Below, in pieces: positions 41,904 to 51,708 of a stretch of 51,782 nucleotides of DNA. Location of the stretch: positions 1-51,782 of the forward strand of contig NZ_JAKEVM010000014.1 of NCBI RefSeq assembly GCF_022398475.1, given 5' to 3'. The position numbers were made by a program, and so were the translations under genes. The notes under the pieces are model-generated. The model saw only the letters and a program-made list of their open reading frames with translations. It searched no databases and was not told the origin of the DNA. This DNA comes from Pseudoalteromonas shioyasakiensis (GTDB taxonomy: Bacteria > Pseudomonadota > Gammaproteobacteria > Enterobacterales > Alteromonadaceae). Within the stretch, counting starts at the first letter, position 1. Every line of letters begins with the position of its first letter.

Positions 41904-43787
41904 ATGGCGGGCGAATATCAACAACAATACAAACAGTTCCAGCGCGATCCGGGTCAGTTTTGGCTTGAGCAAAGTAAACGAATTCCTTGGTTTAAAGAGC
42001 CAAGTGCCCCTTATCAATATGACGATAATGATTTTTACCATTGGTTTGCCGATGGTCAGTTAAACACTTGTTACTTAGCCCTGGACCAACACGTCGAAGC
42101 TGGCTATGGCGACCAAACTGCACTGATTTACGACTCCCCTGTTACCAATACCAAACAACAATACACTTATGGCGAGTTACAAACTCAAGTTGCTAAATTT
42201 GCAGGGCTCATGCAATCCCTTGGCGTAAGCAAAGGTGACCGTGTAGTCATTTATATGCCAATGATCCCACAAGCAGTTATTGGTATGCTGGCGTGTGCGC
42301 GCCTTGGTGCCATTCACTCCGTTGTATTTGGTGGTTTTGCACCTCACGAACTCGCTGTGCGTATTGATGATGCAAAACCTAAGCTTGTGCTTACTGCGTC
42401 TTGCGGGGTCGAAATTAATCATGTGATCGAATATAAACCACTGCTTGATGAAGCACTCGAAAACGCCAAGCATGCTGTTGAACACTGTATTGTATTTCAG
42501 CGTGAACAAGCCATTGCCGAGATGCAAGATGGCCGAGACATCGATTGGCAATCAGCCTCTGATACAGCAAGTGCAGTCGATGCAGTGCCTGTTGCAGGCG
42601 ACGACCCGCTTTATATTCTTTACACATCAGGTACCACAGGCACACCCAAGGGGGTGGTTCGAGAAAACGGTGGTCACGCAGTTGCAATGCATTACAGCAT
42701 GGAAACCGTGTATGGCATGAAGCCCGGCGAGGTATTTTGGGCAGCTTCCGATATTGGCTGGGTGGTTGGTCACTCATACATTGTATATGCACCGCTCATT
42801 TATCGCTGTGCCACCGTACTTTATGAAGGAAAACCAATAAGAACTCCTGATGCCAGTGCATTTTGGCGTGTTGTAGAAGATTATAAAGTCACCGCCTTAT
42901 TCAGTGCTCCAACTGCATTTCGCGCAATTAAAAAAGAAGACCCGACCGCCGAGGGCTTTAAACAATACGATACCTCAAGTTTAAAACGTTTATTCTTGGC
43001 CGGCGAACGCCTAGATCCGCCAACGTATGAGTGGTTGAAAGACAACACTGGCTTGCCTGTACTCGACCACTGGTGGCAAACAGAAACAGGTTGGGCAATT
43101 GCGTGTAATCCAATTGGTATTGAACAACTTGCCACTAAACCGGGAAGTTCAACTGTGCCAACACCGGGCTTTGATGTACAAATTCTTGATATGAATGGTG
43201 AGCAGTGCGCCGCAAACGAAAGCGGCGCAGTGGTTATTAAACTGCCTTTACCTCCTGGCTGCTTACCAACAATTTGGCAAAACAATGAACGCTTTCAGGC
43301 GGGCTACTTAAGTGAGTACCCTGGTTATTACCTCTCTGGTGATGGCGGCTATATTGATGAGGATGGGTATCTATTTATTATGGGTCGTACCGATGATGTA
43401 ATTAACGTTGCAGGTCATCGCTTATCAACCGGTGAAATGGAAGAGATTGTAGCAGCCCACCCTGCTGTTGCTGAATGCGCAGTATTTGGTGTTAACGATG
43501 CACTCAAAGGGCAATTACCCATGGCGATGATAGTGCTCAAAGACGATTATCTTGGCGATAGCAAAGAAGTTGAGCAACAGTTAGTTCACTCGGTAAGAAA
43601 TCAAATTGGCGCCATTGCCTGCCTGAAAAACATTTTGCATGTTGAGCGCCTCCCAAAAACCCGCTCAGGGAAAATACTCAGAAAGAATTTACGCCAATTG
43701 GTCGATGGTGAAGAGCTGCAAATTCCATCAACCATTGATGATGCGAGTATATTCGATGAAATCAACCAACAACTTAACAATCGCTGA
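41904..43787 (+). CDS. prpE: Propionate--CoA ligase
   Basis: A 627-residue acyl-CoA synthetase of the acetyl/propionyl-CoA synthetase family, activating propionate to propionyl-CoA through an acyl-AMP. Visible motifs are the P-loop-like YTSGTTGTPKGVVR, HWWQTETGWAI, YLSGDGGYIDEDGYLFIMGR, and KTRSGKILRK with the catalytic Lys. PrpE is favoured over Acs by the length and by AASDIGWVVGHSYIVYAPLI and ENGGHAVAM. AGGAG precedes the ATG. It stands alone: the methylcitrate genes usually beside it are not in this window. A T-rich hairpin terminator follows. Confidence 0.94.
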   Translation: MAGEYQQQYKQFQRDPGQFWLEQSKRIPWFKEPSAPYQYDDNDFYHWFADGQLNTCYLALDQHVEAGYGDQTALIYDSPVTNTKQQYTYGELQTQVAKFAGLMQSLGVSKGDRVVIYMPMIPQAVIGMLACARLGAIHSVVFGGFAPHELAVRIDDAKPKLVLTASCGVEINHVIEYKPLLDEALENAKHAVEHCIVFQREQAIAEMQDGRDIDWQSASDTASAVDAVPVAGDDPLYILYTSGTTGTPKGVVRENGGHAVAMHYSMETVYGMKPGEVFWAASDIGWVVGHSYIVYAPLIYRCATVLYEGKPIRTPDASAFWRVVEDYKVTALFSAPTAFRAIKKEDPTAEGFKQYDTSSLKRLFLAGERLDPPTYEWLKDNTGLPVLDHWWQTETGWAIACNPIGIEQLATKPGSSTVPTPGFDVQILDMNGEQCAANESGAVVIKLPLPPGCLPTIWQNNERFQAGYLSEYPGYYLSGDGGYIDEDGYLFIMGRTDDVINVAGHRLSTGEMEEIVAAHPAVAECAVFGVNDALKGQLPMAMIVLKDDYLGDSKEVEQQLVHSVRNQIGAIACLKNILHVERLPKTRSGKILRKNLRQLVDGEELQIPSTIDDASIFDEINQQLNNR

Positions 43788-43815
43788 TCTGCGTTTGTAA
43801 TTTTGTAATGTTACC

Positions 43816-43837
43816 AAAGGCCTTGTTTAAGGCCTTT
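43816..43837 (+). terminator. Intrinsic terminator of prpE
   Basis: 9-bp perfect stem AAAGGCCTT/AAGGCCTTT, loop GTTT, followed by ATTCGTTTT. It lies about 30 bases after the stop. Confidence 0.85.
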
Positions 43838-43899
43838 ATTCGTTTTGGCCTATGGCTTGCAACTTTACATGTAAGTTAGCAAACGAAAAGGTGGTTAAC

Positions 43900-45567
43900 A
43901 TGGCTGTTATCGCAGGTTATATCCAATTCAATGAATTAGGCAAAACAGAATTTCATTATATTAATCAACTAGCTGATGTATTTAATCGCTACAAAAAAGC
44001 AGATGTTCAGCGCTTTGATTGTGATAATGGAGCTATTTTTCACTATGACTTTGATGCTTACCAACAAGCGAGTTGGTTGCAAACTGAGTCGCAAATTGCA
44101 ACGCTGATTGGTCACCCTTTACTAAGCAGCTCGCGCAGTGATGATTTAAAAACCATGGCCAATACAGCTTCGCTCAACACTTGCTTACAGCAATGTGAAG
44201 GGGTATTTAGCTTTTGCCAGTTTAATAGCCAATTAGGCAGCTTAGTACTTGCCACCGACCCACTTGGTTTAAAGCCGTTTTATACCTTAAAAACAGCGCA
44301 AGGCTTACTGTTTTCAACCAACTTGGGGTTATTCAAACAGCTCAATATTGAGCTTGAAAGCGATGCCGAAGCACTCACAGAGCTTGCTGTGCTTGGTTAC
44401 CCGCTATTAGATCACACGCCTTATAAAAACATTAAATGCTCATACCCAGGCGAAATATTACGTTTTGATGCCAGTCATGGCGTGGTAAAACAGCGTTACT
44501 TTGATTGGGTCGCCCTTGCCAAACAAAACTTTGAGGTGACCGACGCAATTGAAGGGGTTACTCAGGCCTTTCGCAGTGTTGTAACAAAAGCGATGCACAC
44601 CGATAAAAAAGTGCTGAGCACCTTGTCTGGCGGCCTTGATTCACGGTTAATTAACTGCGAGCTATTACGCCAAGGTGTTGAGCTTAAGTCGTTTAATTTT
44701 TCGCAATCAGATAGCCAAGATCTCTACTGCGCAAAACAATATGCTTCGCAAAATGCCCTTAAACTTGAAGTTGTGCAAGTACGCGACACACAAAAGCTCT
44801 CTGTTGAGCAACGCCTTGGCAAATACTGGCGCAAAGCACATCACAATGAATATAAAACCGTTTCAAGACCACAAATTAGTTGGTCTGGTAATGGTGGCAG
44901 TGTTGGTTTAGGTGCCGTATTTTATGGCGACGCTATTTATGAGGCGGCAAAAGAAAACAATCTTGATAAGCTCATTCAAGCTTATTTAGATCAGCAATAC
45001 GCTTATTTGCCAAAGTCAGTGGTCCATAATGCATCAGCATTACAACAAAAATTAATTGATAACCTAAAACTTAGTTTTAAACCATTAGCCGAGCTACCAC
45101 TCGAAAAAGCATTTCAATTGTTCTTACTACTCAATGATCAACATCATCATTTGAGCATTCCGAACGAGCAAGTATGCGAGTTTAAAATGGAGTTCTTCCA
45201 TCCGTTTTATTCGTGGAAAGTGCTGCAATATCCTTTAGCTGTCCCTGTTGAATATGTTCGTAAGCACCGCTTTTATCAGCGCTGGCTGAAAACCAGTTAC
45301 CCACGAGCTATGCTTGCACCATGGCAAGCCTATCCGGGTCATATGCCTTGCCCTATCAAGGTAAATTACCAATCACAGTGGCAGTTTAACAATAACAATC
45401 TAATGCGTTTTGGCGAGCTGTTTAAGCTGTGGTACGAGATCATGCGCTTTGACCGCCATCAATTGATCAAACGCAGTCACTTTACCGCGTTATGCTTATT
45501 ACAGTTAGCTCACTTAAAGAATGCGCAGCCAAATATACGCATTGCTCAGCGGTTCTGTCAGTGGTAA
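43900..45567 (+). CDS. Asparagine-synthetase-like protein lacking the glutaminase nucleophile
   Basis: A 555-residue protein of the AsnB superfamily. The N-terminal Ntn glutaminase domain is present (LVLATDPLGLKPFY, LLFSTNLGLFKQL), but its first residues read MAVIAGYI where active members have MCGIAGF, so the catalytic Cys2 is Ala. The C-terminal ATP-pyrophosphatase has the loop STLSGGLDSR; the later GDGGDELFGG motif is altered to SGNGGSVGLG. The ATG at 43900 follows AAGGTGG; an upstream in-frame ATG at 43852 would add 16 residues. It likely adenylates a carboxylate and condenses it with ammonia or another amine, like the beta-lactam and lasso cyclase relatives; substrate unknown. It is a single gene with no pathway genes around. 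Confidence 0.82.
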   Translation: MAVIAGYIQFNELGKTEFHYINQLADVFNRYKKADVQRFDCDNGAIFHYDFDAYQQASWLQTESQIATLIGHPLLSSSRSDDLKTMANTASLNTCLQQCEGVFSFCQFNSQLGSLVLATDPLGLKPFYTLKTAQGLLFSTNLGLFKQLNIELESDAEALTELAVLGYPLLDHTPYKNIKCSYPGEILRFDASHGVVKQRYFDWVALAKQNFEVTDAIEGVTQAFRSVVTKAMHTDKKVLSTLSGGLDSRLINCELLRQGVELKSFNFSQSDSQDLYCAKQYASQNALKLEVVQVRDTQKLSVEQRLGKYWRKAHHNEYKTVSRPQISWSGNGGSVGLGAVFYGDAIYEAAKENNLDKLIQAYLDQQYAYLPKSVVHNASALQQKLIDNLKLSFKPLAELPLEKAFQLFLLLNDQHHHLSIPNEQVCEFKMEFFHPFYSWKVLQYPLAVPVEYVRKHRFYQRWLKTSYPRAMLAPWQAYPGHMPCPIKVNYQSQWQFNNNNLMRFGELFKLWYEIMRFDRHQLIKRSHFTALCLLQLAHLKNAQPNIRIAQRFCQW

Positions 45568-45695
45568 TGGATACCTAGGCGCAATAAAACTTAATCATTT
45601 GAGGGCATTGTTATGAAATACAAAAACTACTTTCTAAAAAATAATATTACAGGCTAGAATCAAGTTAGTTATTAATAATTTAAGCTGAGACTTTA

Positions 45696-46265
45696 ATGAG
45701 AAAATGGACACTTCCTCTACTGCCATTAATCGTATTAGCAGGCTGTACCTCAGTCAGTAAAGATGAATGTTTACAAGCCAATTGGCATGGTATTGGTTAT
45801 AAACATGGTGCAGATGGCACTGAGTATCGTGATGGCATAGATGCCTTATCACAATGTAGCGAGTATGGCGTAAGTGCCGATATTGCTGAATATAAAGTGG
45901 GATACGATCAAGGTCTGGCGGTGTATTGTGAGCCCGAAAATGGCTTTACCCTTGGCATGCAAGGAGCATCTTACAATGGCGTCTGTAATAGCACAGCATT
46001 TCGTAAAGCATGGCAGGAAGGCAACGACAGGTATCAAATACAGCAAAGGCTGATATACATTGATGACCGAATTGACGATATTGACCGCCGCCTAAAAGAT
46101 ATTCGCGCTGAGCTTAACAGCAATCAACTTGATAATGGCCAACAAAAAGAGCTTTATCGAGAACGAAGAGATTTAGAAAACGAGCGCAAAGATTTACGTA
46201 AAGAGCGTGCTTTACTACCGCTTTTGAATAAGCTGCCGAGTGTCGAAATTTCAACCGAGTGGTGA
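45696..46265 (+). CDS. DUF2799 lipoprotein
   Basis: A 189-residue lipoprotein with signal MRKWTLPLLPLIVLAGC, lipidated Cys17. The DUF2799 pattern is visible: DECLQANWHGIGYKHGADG, ALSQCSEYG, YDQGLAVYCEPENGFTLGMQG and YNGVC, with conserved cysteines that may form disulfides. Residues about 110-170 form a charged coiled coil (DDRIDDIDRRLKDI, ERRDLENERKDLRKE) not part of the family core. The function of the family is unknown. Its 3' end overlaps the convergent PAS-GGDEF gene by 15 bases. Confidence 0.85.
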   Translation: MRKWTLPLLPLIVLAGCTSVSKDECLQANWHGIGYKHGADGTEYRDGIDALSQCSEYGVSADIAEYKVGYDQGLAVYCEPENGFTLGMQGASYNGVCNSTAFRKAWQEGNDRYQIQQRLIYIDDRIDDIDRRLKDIRAELNSNQLDNGQQKELYRERRDLENERKDLRKERALLPLLNKLPSVEISTEW

Positions 46266-47933
46266 TGCTTTATGTTTAAGCTTCATCTTATACATTTGCT
46301 CGTCAGCAGTGGCGAGTAACTCTTTGGCATTTTTACCATCTTCTGGGTAAAGCGCGATTCCAAAACTAGCACTCACAGGCACTTTTGTTGCGTAGCGCTT
46401 TGCTACGCCTTCAACCGCTTTTTGGCAGCGCCCTGCAATGTCTTGGCAAACAGAAAGTTTTGCTAACGTTGGTAACACAATCACAAACTCATCGCCGCCA
46501 ATACGAGCTAATATGTCTTTATCGCGCAGCTGAAGTGAAAGCTGCTCACTGATTTCAAGCAGTAGATTATCGCCCTGCTCGTGACCAAAGGTATCGTTCA
46601 CCAGTTTAAAGTTATCAAGGTCGACATAAATCAACGAAAACTGGTTACCTTCACTCACTGCATGATGAGAAAATGAATGTAACTGAATATCTAAACCACG
46701 CCGGTTTAACAGCTTTGTCAGTGGGTCTTGATTGACTAATTCGTCAAGCAGTTGGCGTTTTTCTACTGCCTTTGAAATATCATCAAATGCACCAATGTAA
46801 TGACTAACCTTACCATGTTCGTCATACATGGCATCTATGGTTAACAACTCAGGAAATACTTCACCGGTTTTGCGCTTGTTCCATATTTCGCCTTGCCAAC
46901 GGCCAGTATTTAATAAACGCTCCCACATCTTTTCAAAAAACTCTTTGGGTTGCTGCTTAGCTGAGAGTATAGATGGGTTTTTACCAAGCACTTGTGCTTT
47001 ACTAAAGCCTGTGATTTGTTCAAAAGCAGGATTAACATCCACAATTTTAGGCTCAGGGGTGGTTATTAATATACCGCGGCTTGTTGTTGTAAATACCGCG
47101 GTAAGCAGCTGTATTTTTTCGTTACTTTTAACTTCTTCAGTGACATCTTCTGAATAACCATTCCACTCAACACTGTCATTAGTTCGGGCAATTGGTGAGG
47201 ACTTTCCTTCAACCCAAATCACGCCTTTAGTTGGGTGATTGACTCTGTAAACCTCATGCCAATCGGATAATTCAACTCGCGATTTTTCAATGCTTTTTAT
47301 AACGCGCTTTAAGTCATCAGGATGGATAATATGCCTGATTAAATCAGCAGACTTAGTTATGTCATCTGCCGTGCAGCCATAGATATCAAAAACTTTAGAG
47401 CTTGCAAAAGGAAAGTAAGCTTGGTCATTTTTATCAACTATATACTGATAAACAAACCCCGGTAAGTTATCAGTAAACTTTTGTAATTTAGCATGTAAAA
47501 ACTCAATTTCTCGCTCTTTTAACCACTGTTCAGTAATATCGATATGAACGCCTAGCATCCACTCCGGGTTGCCATTTTCATCCCAACTTTGCACTTGGCC
47601 TTTATCGAGCACTTTAACCCAATGCCCTTGTTTGTGCTTCATTCGCGCTTCGCAAATATAACGCTTAGAGTCACCTTTAAAGTGAGCGTTTAATAGCTGT
47701 TCCGATTTTGACAGGTCGTCAGGGTGAGCAAAGCTGAGCCAAGTTTCAATTGAAACTGGCAATAATTCTTGCAGTGTGTAACCGATAATATCGGCCCACT
47801 TATCATTGAAAATGGTTTCGCCTGTTTGTACATTCCAAAGCCAAATACCCGCATCTCCACTGTCGAGAATTAGCTGAGCAATGTCTAAACCAAGATGCGA
47901 CTTAATCGCATCATACCCTTCACTAAATGCCAT
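46251..47933 (-). CDS. Triple-PAS diguanylate cyclase
   Basis: A 560-residue soluble protein without signal or membrane segment. Three PAS/PAC units run from about 20-140 (GIWLWNVQTGETIFNDKW, WMLGVHIDITEQ), 145-265 (YSEDVTEEVK at its end) and 275-390 (GILITTPEPKIVDVNPAFE, YIGAFDDISKA). A complete GGDEF domain follows at about 395-555 (DPLTKLLNRRGLD, VDLDNFKLVNDTFGHEQGD, RIGGDEFVIVLP). The active site is intact and no EAL domain is present. It should make c-di-GMP in response to signals sensed in the cytoplasm. It lies 115 bases downstream of the CRY-DASH gene on the same strand. Confidence 0.94.
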   Translation of the reverse strand: MAFSEGYDAIKSHLGLDIAQLILDSGDAGIWLWNVQTGETIFNDKWADIIGYTLQELLPVSIETWLSFAHPDDLSKSEQLLNAHFKGDSKRYICEARMKHKQGHWVKVLDKGQVQSWDENGNPEWMLGVHIDITEQWLKEREIEFLHAKLQKFTDNLPGFVYQYIVDKNDQAYFPFASSKVFDIYGCTADDITKSADLIRHIIHPDDLKRVIKSIEKSRVELSDWHEVYRVNHPTKGVIWVEGKSSPIARTNDSVEWNGYSEDVTEEVKSNEKIQLLTAVFTTTSRGILITTPEPKIVDVNPAFEQITGFSKAQVLGKNPSILSAKQQPKEFFEKMWERLLNTGRWQGEIWNKRKTGEVFPELLTIDAMYDEHGKVSHYIGAFDDISKAVEKRQLLDELVNQDPLTKLLNRRGLDIQLHSFSHHAVSEGNQFSLIYVDLDNFKLVNDTFGHEQGDNLLLEISEQLSLQLRDKDILARIGGDEFVIVLPTLAKLSVCQDIAGRCQKAVEGVAKRYATKVPVSASFGIALYPEDGKNAKELLATADEQMYKMKLKHKASPLG

Positions 47934-48048
47934 AATTAACCTTGTTAACTAGCCCACCAACAATAAAAGCAAGCCTTAATCATTATTTTAGTTAACAAAA
48001 TAAAAAAACACTAAAAATCTGTGAAGAATATTGATCTAACGCAGGCTA

Positions 48049-49362
48049 TTAAATCCTTGGCCAATCCACCTCATCAACACTATCGATTGTGCTTACGATG
48101 GTTTGATCTCCTTGCCATTTTCGAATGTAACGCGCCAGAGGATCATAAAGCGCTGTTTGCTTATTAATATGAAAATGCCGACCACCTCTAGGGTCAACAC
48201 CGACACCCGCAATATATTGCCAATTACCCCAGTTCGCAGCCACGTCGTAATCGATGAGTTGCTGTTCGAAATACGCTGCGCCATAGCGCCAATCCAGTTC
48301 AAGCTCATTAACTAAACAACTTGCCGCAATTTGCCGAGAGCGGTTAGAGATATAGCCTGTCGCATTAAGCTCATGCATTATTGCATTTACCAAAGCAAAC
48401 GGCGTGCGACCTTGGCACCACGCATTAAAGCGCTGGCTGTTAAAAGTCGTCAGTGGCGCACTATGCTTTTGCCCTTTAAACTGGAAGAGTGTTGGGCCAG
48501 CATGCATCGCATGCCACTTAAAATATTCACGCCACAGTAATTCGAACTTTATCCAATAGCTCGACTCATTCGCACCGTTTTCTAACTCATACACTTCAAC
48601 TTCTCGGTAAAGCTGTTTTGCGCTAATTGTGCCCCCAGCGAGCCAAACACTGAACTTAGTACTGTTTCTAAAGCCGTCTAACTCATTGCGTGTTTCTTTA
48701 TAACTGCTTGGCGCTTTAGATGAAAAGTACGCATCACAATGCTGCTGAGCTGCAAGTAAACCACCTTTAAAAATGTTAGGTTGAGTTGCAACATCATCAA
48801 TAGGGTTATCAGGGCATAGTTGTACAGGATGAGGTAAGTGGCTAACCGCTTGCAGTGGCGCCGCTATAAAGGTTGGCTCAGCTTCTACCTTTTTGCGAAA
48901 GGCAGTAAAGTTTTTAGGTAGGTCATCAAACTGAAAAGGCAAGTCCGTTGCTTTAAACAAGGTATCTTGTTGATAAGTTTTCACTGTCACTTCTGGGCAT
49001 AACACTTTGATTTTATCGAGCTGTTTTTGCTCATAAACGCCAACTTGCTCTGTACAAACCAAAGTTTCAATATTGTACTTTTGTAATCGCTGACTGATTA
49101 CTTGCTCAGGCTCACCACTTAGCACATGAAGTGTTTGCCCAAGCTTCTCAACAGCTTGTGCAAATGCTGCTAGGCTTTCACGTAAAAAACGGTGTCTATG
49201 CGTGCCATACGGTTTTGATTGATAGTTAGTTTGCCTAAACCAGCGCGGCTCAATCACAAACACTAAATCAAGCTCGCCATCAAAATCAGCTAACTCAGAT
49301 AGAATTTCATTGTCGACTAGGCGTAAGTCATTTTGCAGCCAATATAAAACACGCTTTTTCAT
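48049..49362 (-). CDS. DASH-type cryptochrome/photolyase
   Basis: A 437-residue flavoprotein of the CRY-DASH family, which repairs cyclobutane dimers in single-stranded or looped DNA using blue light. N-terminal Rossmann domain (VLYWLQNDLRLVDNE) with antenna site, and a C-terminal FAD domain (SYKETRNELDGFRNSTKFSVWLAGG, WREYFKWHAMHAG, ATGYISNRSRQIAASCLVNEL, LDWRYGAAYFEQQLIDYDVAANWGNW). The DASH-specific VGVDPRGGRHFHINKQ is clear. Sunlit surface water fits such an enzyme. Transcription may continue into the PAS-GGDEF gene. Confidence 0.95.
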   Translation of the reverse strand: MKKRVLYWLQNDLRLVDNEILSELADFDGELDLVFVIEPRWFRQTNYQSKPYGTHRHRFLRESLAAFAQAVEKLGQTLHVLSGEPEQVISQRLQKYNIETLVCTEQVGVYEQKQLDKIKVLCPEVTVKTYQQDTLFKATDLPFQFDDLPKNFTAFRKKVEAEPTFIAAPLQAVSHLPHPVQLCPDNPIDDVATQPNIFKGGLLAAQQHCDAYFSSKAPSSYKETRNELDGFRNSTKFSVWLAGGTISAKQLYREVEVYELENGANESSYWIKFELLWREYFKWHAMHAGPTLFQFKGQKHSAPLTTFNSQRFNAWCQGRTPFALVNAIMHELNATGYISNRSRQIAASCLVNELELDWRYGAAYFEQQLIDYDVAANWGNWQYIAGVGVDPRGGRHFHINKQTALYDPLARYIRKWQGDQTIVSTIDSVDEVDWPRI

Positions 49363-49480
49363 TATTTGCTCTATTAGAAACCTTAAGAAATCATACGTAA
49401 GCCAGCTATTTATCGATTAACTTCGCCACAGTTAGTTAGCATAACGTTTATTAATCATAAACTTACAACCTTCAATGAAG

Positions 49481-49524
49481 TTTAAGTTTTAGTTAAGTTT
49501 TTCTTAAGTTAGCGATTTTATGCT
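49481..49524 (+). promoter_or_regulatory. Three 11-bp-phased TTAAG repeats with a -10, response-regulator-type site
   Basis: TTTAAG (49481-49486), GTTAAG (49492-49497) and CTTAAG (49503-49508) are spaced exactly 11 bp apart by T-rich 5-bp spacers. This is the layout of PmrA/QseB-type sites (YTTAAK-N5-YTTAAK) bound by OmpR-family regulators. TATGCT at 49519-49524 stands 10 bases downstream in the -10 position. It is about 90 bases before the Omp85 start. Confidence 0.65.
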
Positions 49525-49597
49525 GATAACTGTAAAGAATTTAAAGGTTGATAAAGCCAAACACGCTGCATCTCCTTGGTATTTAGTAGGCATAATA

Positions 49598-51238
49598 ATG
49601 ATGAATAAAATAACATCGGTTTTATTAATAACATGCACTGCTACAGGGACTGTTTATGCAAACGAGCCTTTAAGCTTAGATGTGGTTTGTGAAGTAAAAA
49701 GCAAACCTACTGCAGAGTTAAGCGAGGACAAAGACATCACTGTTGATAAACTCAACATTGATACGCATACGATTTTCGATCCTAATGACCCTGAAACAAC
49801 CGCCCTACATCGCTTTATCAACTGGCTGCACATTGATACCAAAAACAAAGTGGTTAGTGAGCAAATTACCTTCAAAGAGGGTGATCAAGTCAGTGAGCGT
49901 CAGCTACAAGAAGCGGAGCGCATTTTGCGCAGCAAAAAATACTTAAGAGATGCCAAGGTTAGCTATACAAAAGATTGCCTTGAAGATGAACCCCGCGTGG
50001 TGCAAATCGATACCTGGGATACCTGGAGTTTATTGCCAACCATTAATTTTGGCCGTAGTAGTGGCAATAATAAATACAGCTTAGGTTTTAAAGAAGAAAA
50101 CTTTTTAGGCTACGGTATTCGCGCATCTTTAAAGTATAAATCAGATCATGAACGCTCAGGCTACCACTCAGTGCTGCAAATGCCAGTGCCTTGGCAGCCT
50201 CATGCAACCCTCACTTTACAAGCTGATGATTACGATGACGGGCAAGTGTTTTTAGTGGATTATCATCAGCCTTTTTATCAACGCAGCAGTGACGCACTAA
50301 TGCGCTACTTTGCTAAATCACAAAAGCAAAAAAGTTATATCTATCAAAATGGCATGACTCGTTCAGAGTTTTTTACTGATGAATTAATCGCCCAGTTTGC
50401 TTACGGCGGAATTTTATCGCAAGACAGTCAGCAAACCTTTCACTGGCTTGCTGGGATTGATTACGAAGATGTCAGTTACCGCCCTTTTGAAACAGAGCCT
50501 TTGCTTGCAGGCCTTAACGATTACACCATTGCAGCGCCTTGGGTCGGATTACATTGGCTAGAAGACAATTACGCCGTATTGCACGATATTGACCTAATAA
50601 ACCACAACGAAGACGTTAACCTAGGTTGGGAGCTAAATTCAAAGTTTGCCATCGATACCGTAAATTTTGGCCAAGGCTTTTTATTTGATACAAATCTTAC
50701 CAAAGCGTGGTTTAACAATAACGCCTTGTATCGATTTGCCGCTGGAATGAAAGGCAATATGGGAACTGAGCTTGATGACCGTTTAGCGCTTTATTCAAAA
50801 GCACAATTTAACTATCGCTGGTCAAACTCATTTGCTTTTTATGCGCATCTAAATGGTCATTGGCAAAACCATGAATTTGCTGATAAACCACTGGCCGTTG
50901 GCGGTGAAGAAGGCATGCGTGGCTTCCCAGAAAGTTACCAACATGGTACATCAAGCGTACAAGCAACGGCTGAACTAAGAATGTACCCTAATATCAATCT
51001 GTATCAGTTTGTAGATGTAGGCTTTGTTGGCTTTGTTGATGTAGGCCAAGCATTTGGCAGCACTGAAACTGCAAATATTTCAGATTCAATGCTAACCAGT
51101 GCAGGCGTTGGTATTCGCCTATATTCATCGCGCTCAAGTAACGACAATGTGATACATATCGACTTTAGTACGCCTCTGGGCAGTTACCAAGACGTGGATT
51201 CATGGCAAATAGGAATGTCGGTTGAAACAACTTTTTAA
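49598..51238 (+). CDS. Omp85-superfamily outer-membrane protein (BamA/TamA-like)
   Basis: A 546-residue outer-membrane protein. After the signal (cleavage near VYANEP) there is a POTRA-like domain at about residues 85-135 ([30 protein letters not shown]). The rest is a 16-strand-type barrel with the Omp85 signature [13 protein letters not shown] and a normal terminal Phe (VETTF). With one recognisable POTRA and this length it is smaller than BamA or TamA, so it is an accessory Omp85 protein of unknown client. The start at 49598 follows AGTAGG; the ATG at 49520 overlaps the promoter. Two cysteines flank the POTRA region. The 3' end overlaps the convergent VOC gene by 4 bases. Confidence 0.85.
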   Translation: MMNKITSVLLITCTATGTVYANEPLSLDVVCEVKSKPTAELSEDKDITVDKLNIDTHTIFDPNDPETTALHRFINWLHIDTKNKVVSEQITFKEGDQVSERQLQEAERILRSKKYLRDAKVSYTKDCLEDEPRVVQIDTWDTWSLLPTINFGRSSGNNKYSLGFKEENFLGYGIRASLKYKSDHERSGYHSVLQMPVPWQPHATLTLQADDYDDGQVFLVDYHQPFYQRSSDALMRYFAKSQKQKSYIYQNGMTRSEFFTDELIAQFAYGGILSQDSQQTFHWLAGIDYEDVSYRPFETEPLLAGLNDYTIAAPWVGLHWLEDNYAVLHDIDLINHNEDVNLGWELNSKFAIDTVNFGQGFLFDTNLTKAWFNNNALYRFAAGMKGNMGTELDDRLALYSKAQFNYRWSNSFAFYAHLNGHWQNHEFADKPLAVGGEEGMRGFPESYQHGTSSVQATAELRMYPNINLYQFVDVGFVGFVDVGQAFGSTETANISDSMLTSAGVGIRLYSSRSSNDNVIHIDFSTPLGSYQDVDSWQIGMSVETTF

Positions 51239-51708
51239 GCATCTTGCTCTTTACTCATAAGCTCGCTCATGCGCTGCATAAGCTCTTGCTCACTGAGGTC
51301 TTCTTTGTGTGTGCCTATAGTCCAGATATGACCAAAAGGGTCTTCTAGAGTCCCTGACCTATCGCCATAAAATTGGTCATGTACTGGGCGTAGCTCTTTT
51401 GCCCCAAGCGACAAAGCTTTAGCAAAAACACCATCGACATCTTCAACATACAGCATAATGCTCACCGGTGTACCGCCAAGTTGTTGCGGCGACTTAAATT
51501 GCACATCAGGGCAATTATCAGAAAGCATAATATGAGAGTCGGCTATTTTTATTTCAGCATGCGCCACTCCACCATCAGGCAAGGGCATTTGCATTACAAG
51601 CTCTGCATCAAAAGCGTGTTTGTAGAACTCTATCGCCTTAGTGGCACCTTCAATAACCAAATACGGGGTTACCGCATGGAAACCTTTAGGGATTGCAGAA
51701 ACAGCCAT
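51235..51708 (-). CDS. VOC/glyoxalase-fold protein (PhnB-like)
   Basis: A 157-residue single-domain protein of the vicinal-oxygen-chelate superfamily: [61 protein letters not shown] and [19 protein letters not shown]. His in VAHAE and Glu/His in EDPFGH occupy positions used for metal binding in relatives. It is of the PhnB/YdfO type whose substrates are mostly unknown; some act as resistance or glyoxalase-like enzymes. GAGGTG lies 5 bases before the ATG at 51708. Confidence 0.88.
   Translation of the reverse strand: MAVSAIPKGFHAVTPYLVIEGATKAIEFYKHAFDAELVMQMPLPDGGVAHAEIKIADSHIMLSDNCPDVQFKSPQQLGGTPVSIMLYVEDVDGVFAKALSLGAKELRPVHDQFYGDRSGTLEDPFGHIWTIGTHKEDLSEQELMQRMSELMSKEQDA

Noticed and set aside
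42177..43285. Several frames of 90-134 codons on both strands within prpE
   Set aside because: They overlap a full-length, motif-complete PrpE and lack ribosome sites.
43900..45657. Lasso-peptide cluster built on the synthetase-like gene
   Set aside because: No leader peptidase, RRE protein or plausible precursor nearby; the 14-residue frame is too short for leader plus core.
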